Of a stretch of DNA of 64,000 nucleotides, positions 8,995 through 16,261 are shown in pieces; the stretch's first letter is position 1; each line of letters opens with the position of its first letter. The notes under the pieces were generated by a model. The model was given only the letters and a program-made list of their open reading frames with translations. It did not search any database and was not told where the DNA came from. The DNA is from Roseobacter sp. HKCCD6576-2. Its GTDB lineage: Bacteria > Pseudomonadota > Alphaproteobacteria > Rhodobacterales > Rhodobacteraceae. The DNA is taken from NCBI RefSeq assembly GCF_013179285.1, contig NZ_WVNW01000003.1:124001-188000 (forward strand). Direction: 5' to 3'. Both the position numbers and the translations under genes were made by a program.

Positions 8995-9879
8995 TTACGC
9001 CTGTCTGATTTGGCCGCTGGAGATCGGAACCGCACTGCCTGCGATGCGGATTGCTGTCATGGCATTCTCCACCACATCCACGCTTAACCCGATACTGCTG
9101 GGCCGTCCCATCTCTACCCCTTGGGCAAGGGGGATGGTGTTTGTGCCTTCGGTCAGCACGCCATTGGCCAAAAGCTGCCCCGCGAGGAGGGCACTGGCCG
9201 AGCCGGTGGCCGGGTCCTCACCGATGCCAGCGGTGGGTGAGAACATGCGCGCACGATAGCCGGGGCCTTCGGCGGTGTAGAGATAGGCGCTATCCACATG
9301 TGCCGCGTCCATCATCTCGGACCAATACGGCTCGATCGGTCGCGCGCGCGCCAAAGCCTCCAGATCGTGCAGTGGCGCATACAGAAACGCGGGGCCACCT
9401 TGCCAGATGCCAGGGGTATGGGGGCCAATCGCGGATTCTGGTAGATCAAGGGCGCGCGCCAGAAGCGCGGGATCGGCCTGACCAGGGTGGGGCACGGGCA
9501 GTTTCGGCGCGGTGAACTCCGCCGTGATCCGGTCGCCACTCCGGACAACGATAACCGGCACCAGGCCCGCGACTTCTTCCAACGTGATCTCGGTCTCGAA
9601 ATCGCCGGATGGATACGCATCGGTGGCCAGGTGGATTGCACAGCCGATGGTCGGATGACCCGCAAAGGGAATTTCAGCCGTGGGGAAGAAAATCCGGACT
9701 TTGGCGGTATGGGCCGGGTCATCGGGCGTTTGCACGAAAATCGTCTCGCTGAGATTGAACTCCCGTGCGATGGTTTGCATCTGCGCCGTGCTCAACCCGT
9801 CCGCCGCTTCGACAATCGCCAGAGGATTCCCGGCGAAAGCGGTCTCGGTAAACACGTCATAGGTCGAAAACGGCAACAT
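8995..9879 (-). CDS. PhzF family isomerase-like protein
   Basis: A 294-residue member of the PhzF/DapF-fold family. The N-terminal YDVFTETAFAGNPLAIVE, the LSETIFVQTPDD segment with the conserved glutamate, IPFAGHPTIG and the C-terminal EDPATGSASALLAG are all present, so the pseudo-dimeric epimerase-like fold is intact. Family members isomerise small acids, but most, including this one, have no known substrate; there are no phenazine genes here. A GGAG site lies nine bases upstream of the ATG. It stands alone downstream of a beta-barrel gene in the same direction. Confidence 0.88.
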   Translation of the reverse strand: MLPFSTYDVFTETAFAGNPLAIVEAADGLSTAQMQTIAREFNLSETIFVQTPDDPAHTAKVRIFFPTAEIPFAGHPTIGCAIHLATDAYPSGDFETEITLEEVAGLVPVIVVRSGDRITAEFTAPKLPVPHPGQADPALLARALDLPESAIGPHTPGIWQGGPAFLYAPLHDLEALARARPIEPYWSEMMDAAHVDSAYLYTAEGPGYRARMFSPTAGIGEDPATGSASALLAGQLLANGVLTEGTNTIPLAQGVEMGRPSSIGLSVDVVENAMTAIRIAGSAVPISSGQIRQA

Positions 9880-9944
9880 ATCTGGCTCCAGCCTGTCTCA
9901 TCGGCCAGAGAATTGGCTTTCGGCGCGGCAATGGCAAGCAAAAG

Positions 9945-9961
9945 GGCCCCGGTATCGGGCC
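9945..9961 (-). terminator. Probable terminator after first beta-barrel gene
   Basis: Short GGCCC / GGGCC stem with a 7-base loop, followed on the minus strand by CTTTTGC. It lies 27 bases after the stop of the beta-barrel gene at 9988-10551. The stem is only 5 bp, so the call is modest. Confidence 0.45.
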
Positions 9962-9987
9962 GCTGGTTCAGATCGGCCTCTATCGAC

Positions 9988-10551
9988 TCAAAAGTGGAAG
10001 GCCACGCCGATCGAAAACGTGTCAGTCTGGACATCGATATCCGTCCCAGGCCCCGTCAGATCGAGAGTGCCGCGCAGATATTCCACACGGGCGGAGACGG
10101 TTTCCGAGAGCATCGCTTCGACGCCCAGGCCAAAAACCGGGCCCTCGATGTCCAAGGTGGCCGCGGAGCCACTGGCCGTCGCATCGGCGCTTAGATAGCC
10201 GAGGCTGCCGTAAAGCAGCAGATCGTCCAATGCATATCCGACGCGGCCGCGTGCGGTGATCGCGTTCTCGATTGAGAAGGTGCCTGCCGGAATGCCGTGA
10301 TCGGTGGTGCTGGCAAATCCAAGCTCGCCACCGATGACCCAGTTGCCGCCAAGCGCATGGTTATAGCCGCCGAAGACGCCAAAGCCGGTGCCGCTTGCGG
10401 GATCGACCGGTGTATCGGAATTTGGGTCGACCGTGCTGAACAGTAGGCCGCCATAAAAACCCTGCCAGGTGTCGGCGCTGTCTTGGGCAAGGGCCTGCCC
10501 GGTGAAACCGGTGATCAAGCTTGCCGCCACAATAAATGTCTTAAATGTCAT
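9988..10551 (-). CDS. Outer membrane beta-barrel protein, paralogue 1
   Basis: A 187-residue exported protein: signal peptide ending GQALA before QDSADTWQGFYGG, then alternating hydrophobic/polar beta strands and a terminal aromatic residue (SIGVAFHF) as required for outer-membrane insertion. It shares with its two neighbours the motifs WxGFYGG, GYNHALGxNWVIGGELGF, GYALDDLLLYGSLGY and FGLGVEAM. These small eight-stranded barrels (OmpA/OmpW-like beta-barrel family) have structural or adhesive roles; function here is unknown. The ATG at 10549-10551 is chosen because it begins the signal peptide. It is the most diverged of the three copies. Confidence 0.85.
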   Translation of the reverse strand: MTFKTFIVAASLITGFTGQALAQDSADTWQGFYGGLLFSTVDPNSDTPVDPASGTGFGVFGGYNHALGGNWVIGGELGFASTTDHGIPAGTFSIENAITARGRVGYALDDLLLYGSLGYLSADATASGSAATLDIEGPVFGLGVEAMLSETVSARVEYLRGTLDLTGPGTDIDVQTDTFSIGVAFHF

Positions 10552-10611
10552 TGTCTTAGTCCTTGCTGAATTGAAGATGCCAGGACGCGATATGCGGGCC
10601 CTGCGCAAAGA

Positions 10612-10634
10612 AGGGGTGCCATCTGGGCACCCCT
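10612..10634 (-). terminator. Terminator after second beta-barrel gene
   Basis: Perfect 9-bp stem AGGGGTGCC / GGCACCCCT with a 5-base loop, followed on the minus strand by TCTTTGC, 17 bases after the stop of the gene at 10652-11230. Confidence 0.7.
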
Positions 10635-10651
10635 CTTGCCGACCGCTCGCC

Positions 10652-11230
10652 TCAGAAGTGATAGGCGATGCCCATGGTCACGGCGTCAGCATTGACCTCA
10701 AGGCCGGGGGGCACACCGCCGCCCGAAAGGTCCATATTGGCGCGGTTATACTCAATGCGGGCCGAAAGGGTTTCGGTCAGCATCGCTTCGACACCCAGGC
10801 CAAAGATCGTGCCGCTCGCATCCAAGGTGAACGGCACGCCGGTGATCGAGGCGTCCGTGGTTGCATAGCCGACGGAGCCATAGAAGAGCGCGCTGCCGAC
10901 CGCATAACCGCCGCGTGCCCGCACGGTCATCAGATTGTCGAGTGAGAGATCCGTCCCGGGGACAATCGTATGGCTGGAGCTGCCATTGAAGCTCAACTCA
11001 CCGCCGACCACGAAATTGTCGGCAAGCGCGTGGTTATACCCGCCAAAGACGCCGATGCTTTGGCCGCTTCCGAAGCCGACTGGAGCACCTTCAAGATCAG
11101 GGCTGATCGAGTTCACCTGCGCACCGGCATAGAAGCCTTGCCATTGCAGCGCGTCTTGCGCCGATGCGGCCCCAGCCACGGCCAGGGAAATCGCGGCGGT
11201 TGCAACGAGGGTTTTCAAAGGTTTGGTCAT
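10652..11230 (-). CDS. Outer membrane beta-barrel protein, paralogue 2
   Basis: A 192-residue barrel protein with a signal peptide (cleavage likely after AASA before QDALQW), the shared WQGFYAG, GYNHALADNFVVGGELSF, FYGSVGYATTD and FGLGVEAMLTETLSARIEYNR blocks, and a C-terminal phenylalanine (MGIAYHF). The ATG at 11228-11230 has a GGAGAG ribosome site eight bases upstream. Its leader is clearly homologous to that of paralogue 3 and contains the same hairpin; farther upstream is a fragment of pyrG. It therefore arose by tandem duplication with paralogue 3. Confidence 0.86.
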   Translation of the reverse strand: MTKPLKTLVATAAISLAVAGAASAQDALQWQGFYAGAQVNSISPDLEGAPVGFGSGQSIGVFGGYNHALADNFVVGGELSFNGSSSHTIVPGTDLSLDNLMTVRARGGYAVGSALFYGSVGYATTDASITGVPFTLDASGTIFGLGVEAMLTETLSARIEYNRANMDLSGGGVPPGLEVNADAVTMGIAYHF

Positions 11231-11252
11231 AACAATTCTCTCCATTTCCAAG

Positions 11253-11270
11253 CCCGGCAGAATTGCCAGG
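11253..11270 (-). promoter_or_regulatory. Conserved leader hairpin of paralogue 2
   Basis: On the minus strand CCTGGCA-ATTC-TGCCGGG forms a 7-bp stem with one G-U wobble, about 22 bases before the start codon. The same stem, with the same wobble but a different loop, occurs before paralogue 3 (12122-12138). Retention of the stem while the loop has diverged suggests an RNA element, such as a translation control or stability element; inferred. Confidence 0.45.
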
Positions 11271-11357
11271 TCTCAGATGTCGGTCGGGTGACAGGGAGAG
11301 GGGGTTCAAAGCCTCCGAAAGATCATCGTCCGGAGGGTCAAATGCGTGGTATTTTCG

Positions 11358-11426
11358 TCACACTCGCCGTGTGTGGTCTTTTGTCGTGCGGACGAAATCA
11401 CGGAAGAGGGGGGGCGGCGCGAAGGG
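11358..11426 (-). pseudogene. Duplicated remnant of the pyrG 3' end
   Basis: On the minus strand this stretch reads [22 protein letters not shown]-stop in pieces: [13 protein letters not shown] then TTKDHTRRV and TGA. The end of the real CTP synthase (12225-12293) is [13 protein letters not shown] then AAKDNSRLV and TGA. Homology continues past the stop into the leader of the beta-barrel gene. It is a non-functional fragment left by tandem duplication of a unit comprising the pyrG tail plus the beta-barrel gene. Weaker similarity may extend a few codons to about 11440. Confidence 0.8.
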
Positions 11427-11495
11427 TTTGGCCGGGTCTGGTCGTGGGGCGGATCGCCAGCGGTTTGGGTTGAAAAATGTCAGGTCCAAAAGCAG

Positions 11496-11521
11496 GCGGG
11501 GCGCCCAATTGGACGCCCCGC
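11496..11521 (-). terminator. Terminator after third beta-barrel gene
   Basis: On the minus strand GCGGGGCGTCC-AATT-GGGCGCCCCGC forms an 11-bp stem (one G-U pair) followed by CTGCTTTTGG, 21 bases after the stop at 11543. The wobble pairs only in minus-strand RNA, which agrees with the direction. Confidence 0.75.
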
Positions 11522-11542
11522 CGTTTGGGATGATCCCCGGCC

Positions 11543-12100
11543 TTAGAAATGCATGGCCAGGCCCAGGGACAGCGTGTTGCCCTGGATCGAGACAGGCGAG
11601 CCTTCAAGATCCATATCCGAGCGGGTGAACTCGATCCGGGCCGAGACGCGATCTGTGATCATGGTTTCTGCGCCCAAGCCGAAGGTCATGCCGTCGCCGG
11701 AGATGTCCGGGCCGCCGCCGTTGAAATCGGCGGTCATGTAGCCCAGGCTGCCGTAAAGCAGCGTATTGCCAACGTTGTAGCCCGCGCGGCCGCGCAGGTG
11801 GACGGCGTTTTCGATGATCAGCTCGTTCGGGCCGGCTTCCATGCCGCTTTGGCGACCAAAGCTCAACTCCCCGCCGACGACCCAGTTTTGGTCGATCGCG
11901 TGGTTGTAGCCCACAAAGGCCGTGCCGCCGTGGCCGGTGCCAACCTGGGTGGGCGTGCCGTCCAGTTCGGGGCTGGTGATGTCGAATTGCAGACCGCCAT
12001 AGAAGCCATTCCATTGCGTGGCGTCTTGAGCAGCGGCAGCGCCTGCCAGGCCGACAGCTAGGGTTGCGGCGGCGAGGGTGGTTTTCAGGATCGTGTTCAT
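11543..12100 (-). CDS. Outer membrane beta-barrel protein, paralogue 3
   Basis: A 185-residue barrel protein with a signal peptide (cleavage likely after AAAA before QDATQW), then WNGFYGGLQF, GYNHAIDQNWVVGGELSFG, LLYGSLGYMTADF and FGLGAETMITDRVSARIEF, ending in SLGLAMHF with the terminal phenylalanine of outer-membrane barrels. The ATG at 12098-12100 has GGAGAA eight bases upstream. It follows pyrG with a gap of 124 bases that holds an 8-bp hairpin and the conserved leader hairpin. It is the copy most likely in the ancestral position. Confidence 0.86.
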   Translation of the reverse strand: MNTILKTTLAAATLAVGLAGAAAAQDATQWNGFYGGLQFDITSPELDGTPTQVGTGHGGTAFVGYNHAIDQNWVVGGELSFGRQSGMEAGPNELIIENAVHLRGRAGYNVGNTLLYGSLGYMTADFNGGGPDISGDGMTFGLGAETMITDRVSARIEFTRSDMDLEGSPVSIQGNTLSLGLAMHF

Positions 12101-12121
12101 CTGTGTCTTCTCCAGTTCTGG

Positions 12122-12138
12122 CCCGGCACGATGCCAGG
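12122..12138 (-). promoter_or_regulatory. Conserved leader hairpin of paralogue 3
   Basis: Minus-strand CCTGGCA-TCG-TGCCGGG, a 7-bp stem with one G-U pair, about 21 bases before the ATG. It matches the element at 11253-11270 in stem but not in loop. Confidence 0.45.
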
Positions 12139-12185
12139 TCTCGGGCATCGGTCGGCTGGCCGGAGAAGATGGTTCAATCAGAGCC

Positions 12186-12206
12186 GCGGCGCCGGAGAGG
12201 CGCCGC
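12186..12206 (-). terminator. Hairpin after pyrG
   Basis: Perfect 8-bp stem GCGGCGCC / GGCGCCGC with a 5-base loop, 18 bases after the pyrG stop. No T-run follows on the minus strand, so it may be a weak or factor-assisted terminator, or an mRNA 3' end protector. The duplicated unit has a different hairpin (CCTCCG / CGGAGG, 11312-11336) at the equivalent place. Confidence 0.45.
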
Positions 12207-12224
12207 AAATCCGTGGCATTTCCG

Positions 12225-13868
12225 TCACACCAGGCGTGAGTTATCTTTCGCCGCGCGGACGAAGTCACGGAACAAGGGGTGTGGTTCGAAAGGCTTCGAT
12301 TTCAGCTCTGGATGGAACTGAACCCCAATAAACCAAGGGTGATCTTTCACCTCAACGATTTCGGGCAAGCGGCCATCAGGCGACATGCCTGAGAAGATCA
12401 GCCCCTGTGCTTCGAGCTGTTCGCGATATTTGATGTCGACCTCATAGCGATGCCGATGACGTTCTTCGATCGTCGTGCCGCCATAGGCTTCCGCGACTTT
12501 CGAGCCGTCTTTCAGCACCGCGTCATAGGCGCCGAGCCGCATGGTGCCGCCTTTGTCATCGGTGACTTTGCGTTCGACCTTGTGGTTCCCCTGAACCCAT
12601 TCTTTCAGGTGATAGACCACGGGCGTGAAACGTTTCTTGCCCGCCTCATGGTCGAACTCCTCCGAACCCGCATCGTCCAGATCGGCCAGATTCCGGGCCG
12701 CTTCGATCACCGCCATCTGCATGCCCAGGCAAATGCCGAGATAGGGCACGCCGCGGGTGCGCGCGAACTCGGCAGCTTTGATTTTGCCTTCCGTCCCGCG
12801 CTCGCCAAACCCGCCGGGGACAAGAATGGCGTGGAAACCTTCGAGATAGGGGGCGGCGTCTTCGCGCTCGAAAATCTCGGCATCAATCCATTCGGCTTTC
12901 ACCTTCACCCGATTGGCCATGCCGCCATGGGTGAGCGCCTCGGCGATGGATTTGTAAGCATCTTCAAGCTGGATGTATTTGCCGACAATCGCCACGCGAA
13001 CTTCGCCTTCGGGATTGTGCACCCGGTCGGCGACATCTTCCCAGATGTTGAGATTGGGTTTCGGCGCCGGCGCGATACCAAATGCGTCCAACACGGCCTG
13101 ATCCATACCCTCGCGATGATAGGCCAGCGGCGCTTCATAGATCGAATTGAGATCCTGCGCGGCGATCACGCTGTCGGGCCGCACATTGCAGAACAGCGCC
13201 AGCTTCTCGCGCTCTTTCTCCGGGATCGGCCCTTCGGAGCGGCAGACGAGAATGTCGGGCGCCAGACCGATGGAGCGCATCTCTTTCACGCTGTGCTGCG
13301 TCGGCTTGGTTTTCAACTCACCCGAGGCCTTGATGTAGGGCAGCAGCGTCAGATGCATGAAAATGCACTGGCCGCGCGGCTTGTCTTGGCCGAATTGCCG
13401 GATCGCTTCGAAAAACGGCAGACCTTCGATATCGCCGACCGTGCCGCCGATTTCGCAGAGCATGAAATCGACCTCATCCTCGCCAATCGAGATGAAGTCT
13501 TTGATCTCGTTGGTCACATGGGGAATCACCTGGATGGTTTTGCCCAGATAATCACCGCGGCGTTCCTTCTCGAGCACGTTGGAATAGATCCGGCCCGAGC
13601 TGACGGAATCGGTGTTGCGCGCGGCAACGCCGGTGAACCGCTCGTAATGGCCGAGGTCCAGATCGGTCTCGGCCCCGTCATCGGTGACGAAGACCTCGCC
13701 ATGTTCAAACGGGCTCATCGTGCCGGGATCGACATTGAGATAGGGGTCCAGCTTGCGCAACCGCACGGTATAGCCGCGCGCTTGCAACAGCGCGCCCAAA
13801 GCCGCCGAGGCCAAGCCTTTGCCAAGCGAGGACACAACACCGCCGGTGATGAAAATAAATCGCGCCAT
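12225..13868 (-). CDS. pyrG: CTP synthase
   Basis: A 547-residue, full-length CTP synthase converting UTP to CTP with glutamine as nitrogen donor. The N-terminal amidoligase domain starts [18 protein letters not shown] and has [18 protein letters not shown]; the C-terminal glutaminase has the nucleophile in GICLGMQ (Cys380) and the His-Glu pair in FHPELKS near the end. The ATG at 13866-13868 is the only plausible start. secG lies 154 bases upstream in the same direction, an order common in alphaproteobacteria. The last 22 codons are duplicated as a decayed fragment at 11358-11426. Confidence 0.98.
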   Translation of the reverse strand: MARFIFITGGVVSSLGKGLASAALGALLQARGYTVRLRKLDPYLNVDPGTMSPFEHGEVFVTDDGAETDLDLGHYERFTGVAARNTDSVSSGRIYSNVLEKERRGDYLGKTIQVIPHVTNEIKDFISIGEDEVDFMLCEIGGTVGDIEGLPFFEAIRQFGQDKPRGQCIFMHLTLLPYIKASGELKTKPTQHSVKEMRSIGLAPDILVCRSEGPIPEKEREKLALFCNVRPDSVIAAQDLNSIYEAPLAYHREGMDQAVLDAFGIAPAPKPNLNIWEDVADRVHNPEGEVRVAIVGKYIQLEDAYKSIAEALTHGGMANRVKVKAEWIDAEIFEREDAAPYLEGFHAILVPGGFGERGTEGKIKAAEFARTRGVPYLGICLGMQMAVIEAARNLADLDDAGSEEFDHEAGKKRFTPVVYHLKEWVQGNHKVERKVTDDKGGTMRLGAYDAVLKDGSKVAEAYGGTTIEERHRHRYEVDIKYREQLEAQGLIFSGMSPDGRLPEIVEVKDHPWFIGVQFHPELKSKPFEPHPLFRDFVRAAKDNSRLV

Positions 13869-13922
13869 TTGCCGCCAAAACTCCCCGTGAGGAACCTACC
13901 AACCGCCTAAATTAGGGTGGTT

Positions 13923-13964
13923 CCGAATCCGATTATCACGGGATTTAAGAGTAACAGGATTCGG
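13923..13964. other. Inverted repeat between secG and pyrG
   Basis: Perfect 8-bp arms CCGAATCC / GGATTCGG separated by 26 bases, in the 154-base gap between secG and pyrG. It could be a weak terminator for secG or part of pyrG control. No pyrimidine-dependent leader pattern was recognised. Confidence 0.3.
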
Positions 13965-14022
13965 GCGCCAAGAGCAAGGCGCACGCTAGATGATGTTGGA
14001 TAACGGGCCGAACGCCCCAGAT

Positions 14023-14409
14023 TTACTCGTCCGCACGAGGTGGCAAGGCAGGTGCATCACCTGTGCTGGGCGGCAGAAGCGCCTCACCCGCCGGCAAGTT
14101 CGAGGTCGATGCCGGAGGCAGCAGGCCGCCATCATCACCTTCACCCGCTTCAATGCCCAACCGGTCCAGAACTGAGTCAGACGCCGAATTCTGCGCTGCG
14201 ATGATCGTAAGTGTGATCGAGGTGGCCAAAAACGCGATGGCAAAGGCCCAGGTCAGTTTCCCAAGCGCGGTTGCCGCCTGGCGCCCGGTCATCACACCGC
14301 CGCCGCCGCCGCCGATCCCCAAGCCGCCGCCTTCCGAGCGTTGCAGCAGCACCACCCCTATCAAGCAAATCGCAAGGATCAGGTGGATGACGAGGATGAT
14401 GTTTTCCAT
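14023..14409 (-). CDS. secG: Preprotein translocase subunit SecG
   Basis: A 128-residue inner-membrane protein of the SecYEG channel. It has two membrane spans (MENIILVIHLILAICLIGV, and WAFAIAFLATSITLTI) joined by the family hallmark QRSEGGGLG followed by a glycine run and the conserved GRQAATALGKLTW. The cytoplasmic tail of about 50 residues is Pro/Ala/acid-rich and longer than in E. coli, which is usual in this order. It is divergent from purA, with a 243-base gap (14410-14652) that should hold both promoters. Confidence 0.95.
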   Translation of the reverse strand: MENIILVIHLILAICLIGVVLLQRSEGGGLGIGGGGGGVMTGRQAATALGKLTWAFAIAFLATSITLTIIAAQNSASDSVLDRLGIEAGEGDDGGLLPPASTSNLPAGEALLPPSTGDAPALPPRADE

Positions 14410-14652
14410 GGGCGGGGTTCTGCCTGATTTTTGATCGATGCTTACTTATGAGATGCGACAGGCCGCCGCAAGGGCGGATCACACAACCTTAAGCTGAAAA
14501 GCCCCTGTTTGCGCAATCATTTTTTAGCGAGACTATTTCATTATCAAGATCATGCGCAGGTAGTGGCAACAAACCGGTTTCGCCCCCCGGCCAGCATCGC
14601 TATACGGGCACGGGTTTTCGCGAAACGCTTTACCGAAAAGGGGTCTGGGCAC

Positions 14653-15945
14653 ATGGCCAATGTGGTGGTTGTCGGCGCGCAATGGGGTGATGAGGGCAAA
14701 GGCAAGATTGTCGACTGGCTGAGCGAGCGGGCGGATGTGATCGCGCGCTTCCAGGGCGGTCACAACGCCGGTCATACATTGGTGATCGAGGGCGAGGTTT
14801 ATAAGCTGCACGCGTTGCCCTCTGGCGTGGTGCGGGGCGGCAAGCTCTCCGTTATCGGCAATGGCGTCGTGTTGGATCCTTGGCATTTGATCAAGGAGAT
14901 CGAGACGATCCGCGCCCAAGGCGTTGATATCACGCCCGAAACCTTGATGATCGCGGAAAACACGCCCCTGATCCTGCCGATCCATGGTGAGCTGGACCGC
15001 GCCCGCGAGAACCAGAACTCCGTCGCCAAAATCGGCACCACGGGGCGGGGCATTGGCCCGGCCTATGAAGATAAAGTCGGCCGTCGCTCCGTCCGGGTTG
15101 CCGATTTGGCCGACGAAGCGACATTGGAATTGCGGGTCGATCGCGCGCTGGTGCATCATGACGCCTTGCGCCGGGGGCTTGGTCTCGAACCCGTGGATCG
15201 CGAGGCCTTGTTGGCCGCACTCCGGGAAGTTGCGCCGCAGATTCTCCCCTATGCCGCCCCGGTGTGGAAAGTGCTGAACGAGGCGCGGCGGGCGGGAAAA
15301 CGGATTCTCTTTGAAGGCGCGCAAGGCGCTCTGCTCGATATTGATTTCGGCACGTATCCGTTTGTCACCTCGTCCAATGTGATCGCGGGGCAGGCCGCGA
15401 CTGGCGTGGGCATGGGGCCGGGCTCAATCGATTTCGTGCTCGGGATTGTCAAAGCTTATACCACTCGCGTTGGCGAAGGGCCGTTTCCAACCGAATTGGA
15501 CGATGCCGATGGCCAACGTCTGGGTGAGCGCGGCCATGAGTTTGGCACGACGACGGGCCGCAAGCGCCGCTGCGGCTGGTTCGACGCGGTGCTTGTGCGC
15601 CAGACCTGCGCGACATCGGGGGTCAATGGGATCTCGCTGACCAAGTTGGATGTGCTGGACGGGTTTGACGAGTTGAAGATTTGCACCGGCTATGAATTGG
15701 ACGGTGAGCGCCTCGACTACCTGCCCACCGCTGCCGAACAGCAGGCCCGCGTCACACCGATCTATGAAACGATGAAGGGGTGGTCGGACTCCACCGCCGG
15801 GGCGCGGTCCTGGGCCGATCTACCGGGAGAGGCGGTGAAATATGTCCGCCGGATCGAAGAGTTGATCCAATGCCCGGTGGCGCTACTCTCCACCTCGCCG
15901 GAACGTGACGACACGATCCTGGTGACAGACCCGTTTGCCGACTAA
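14653..15945 (+). CDS. purA: Adenylosuccinate synthetase
   Basis: A 430-residue enzyme that joins IMP and aspartate using GTP, the first committed step to AMP. The start [18 protein letters not shown] carries the GTP-binding and IMP loops; further motifs are [45 protein letters not shown] and the substrate loop [14 protein letters not shown]. The open frame extends 48 codons upstream, but the family begins at the ATG at 14653. It is followed after 11 bases by the DUF2842 gene, probably co-transcribed. Confidence 0.98.
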   Translation: MANVVVVGAQWGDEGKGKIVDWLSERADVIARFQGGHNAGHTLVIEGEVYKLHALPSGVVRGGKLSVIGNGVVLDPWHLIKEIETIRAQGVDITPETLMIAENTPLILPIHGELDRARENQNSVAKIGTTGRGIGPAYEDKVGRRSVRVADLADEATLELRVDRALVHHDALRRGLGLEPVDREALLAALREVAPQILPYAAPVWKVLNEARRAGKRILFEGAQGALLDIDFGTYPFVTSSNVIAGQAATGVGMGPGSIDFVLGIVKAYTTRVGEGPFPTELDDADGQRLGERGHEFGTTTGRKRRCGWFDAVLVRQTCATSGVNGISLTKLDVLDGFDELKICTGYELDGERLDYLPTAAEQQARVTPIYETMKGWSDSTAGARSWADLPGEAVKYVRRIEELIQCPVALLSTSPERDDTILVTDPFAD

Positions 15946-15956
15946 GGGGGCCTGAA

Positions 15957-16190
15957 ATGGCGCTGAGCTACAAAACCCGGCGGCGGTTGTCGCTTCTGAT
16001 CCTGTTGGTCGGTCTGCCGGTCTATATCGGACTGGCATGGTTCCTGGTCAGCCTTTTCGAGCGGCCATCGATCTTTCTGGAGTTGGCGATTTACGTGGTT
16101 TTGGGGATTCTTTGGGCCCTGCCGTTCAAGGCCGTGTTTAAAGGCGTGGGCCAGGCCGATCCGGATGCCTCTTCGGACGAGGATCGCTGA
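15957..16190 (+). CDS. DUF2842 small membrane protein
   Basis: A 77-residue protein with two hydrophobic segments (LSLLILLVGLPVYIGLAWF and ELAIYVVLGILWALPF), ending in an acidic tail. It matches the DUF2842 family found next to purA in Rhodobacterales; no function is known. A GGGGG ribosome site precedes the ATG, and it ends before a strong bidirectional terminator. Confidence 0.85.
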   Translation: MALSYKTRRRLSLLILLVGLPVYIGLAWFLVSLFERPSIFLELAIYVVLGILWALPFKAVFKGVGQADPDASSDEDR

Positions 16191-16209
16191 GCAACTGTCT
16201 CAAAACGAA

Positions 16210-16243
16210 AAAGGCCGCGCTCCAGGTTGGAAGCACGGCCTTT
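16210..16243. terminator. Bidirectional terminator
   Basis: AAAGGCCG ... CGGCCTTT arms with an additional GCTCC/GGA-AGC inner stem, flanked by A-rich and T-rich sequence on the two sides. It sits between the convergent DUF2842 gene and the large acidic-protein gene and can serve both. Confidence 0.75.
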
Positions 16244-16261
16244 GACGTTGAGGGAGCGGGC

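Noticed and set aside
8995-9879. Phenazine biosynthesis
   Set aside because: The PhzF-like gene stands alone; no phz pathway genes are near, and most family members have other roles.
12450-13910. Long open frame of 486 codons on the plus strand opposite pyrG
   Set aside because: It is a mirror of the CTP synthase gene caused by GC-rich third positions; the protein has no family features, while the minus-strand protein is full-length CTP synthase.
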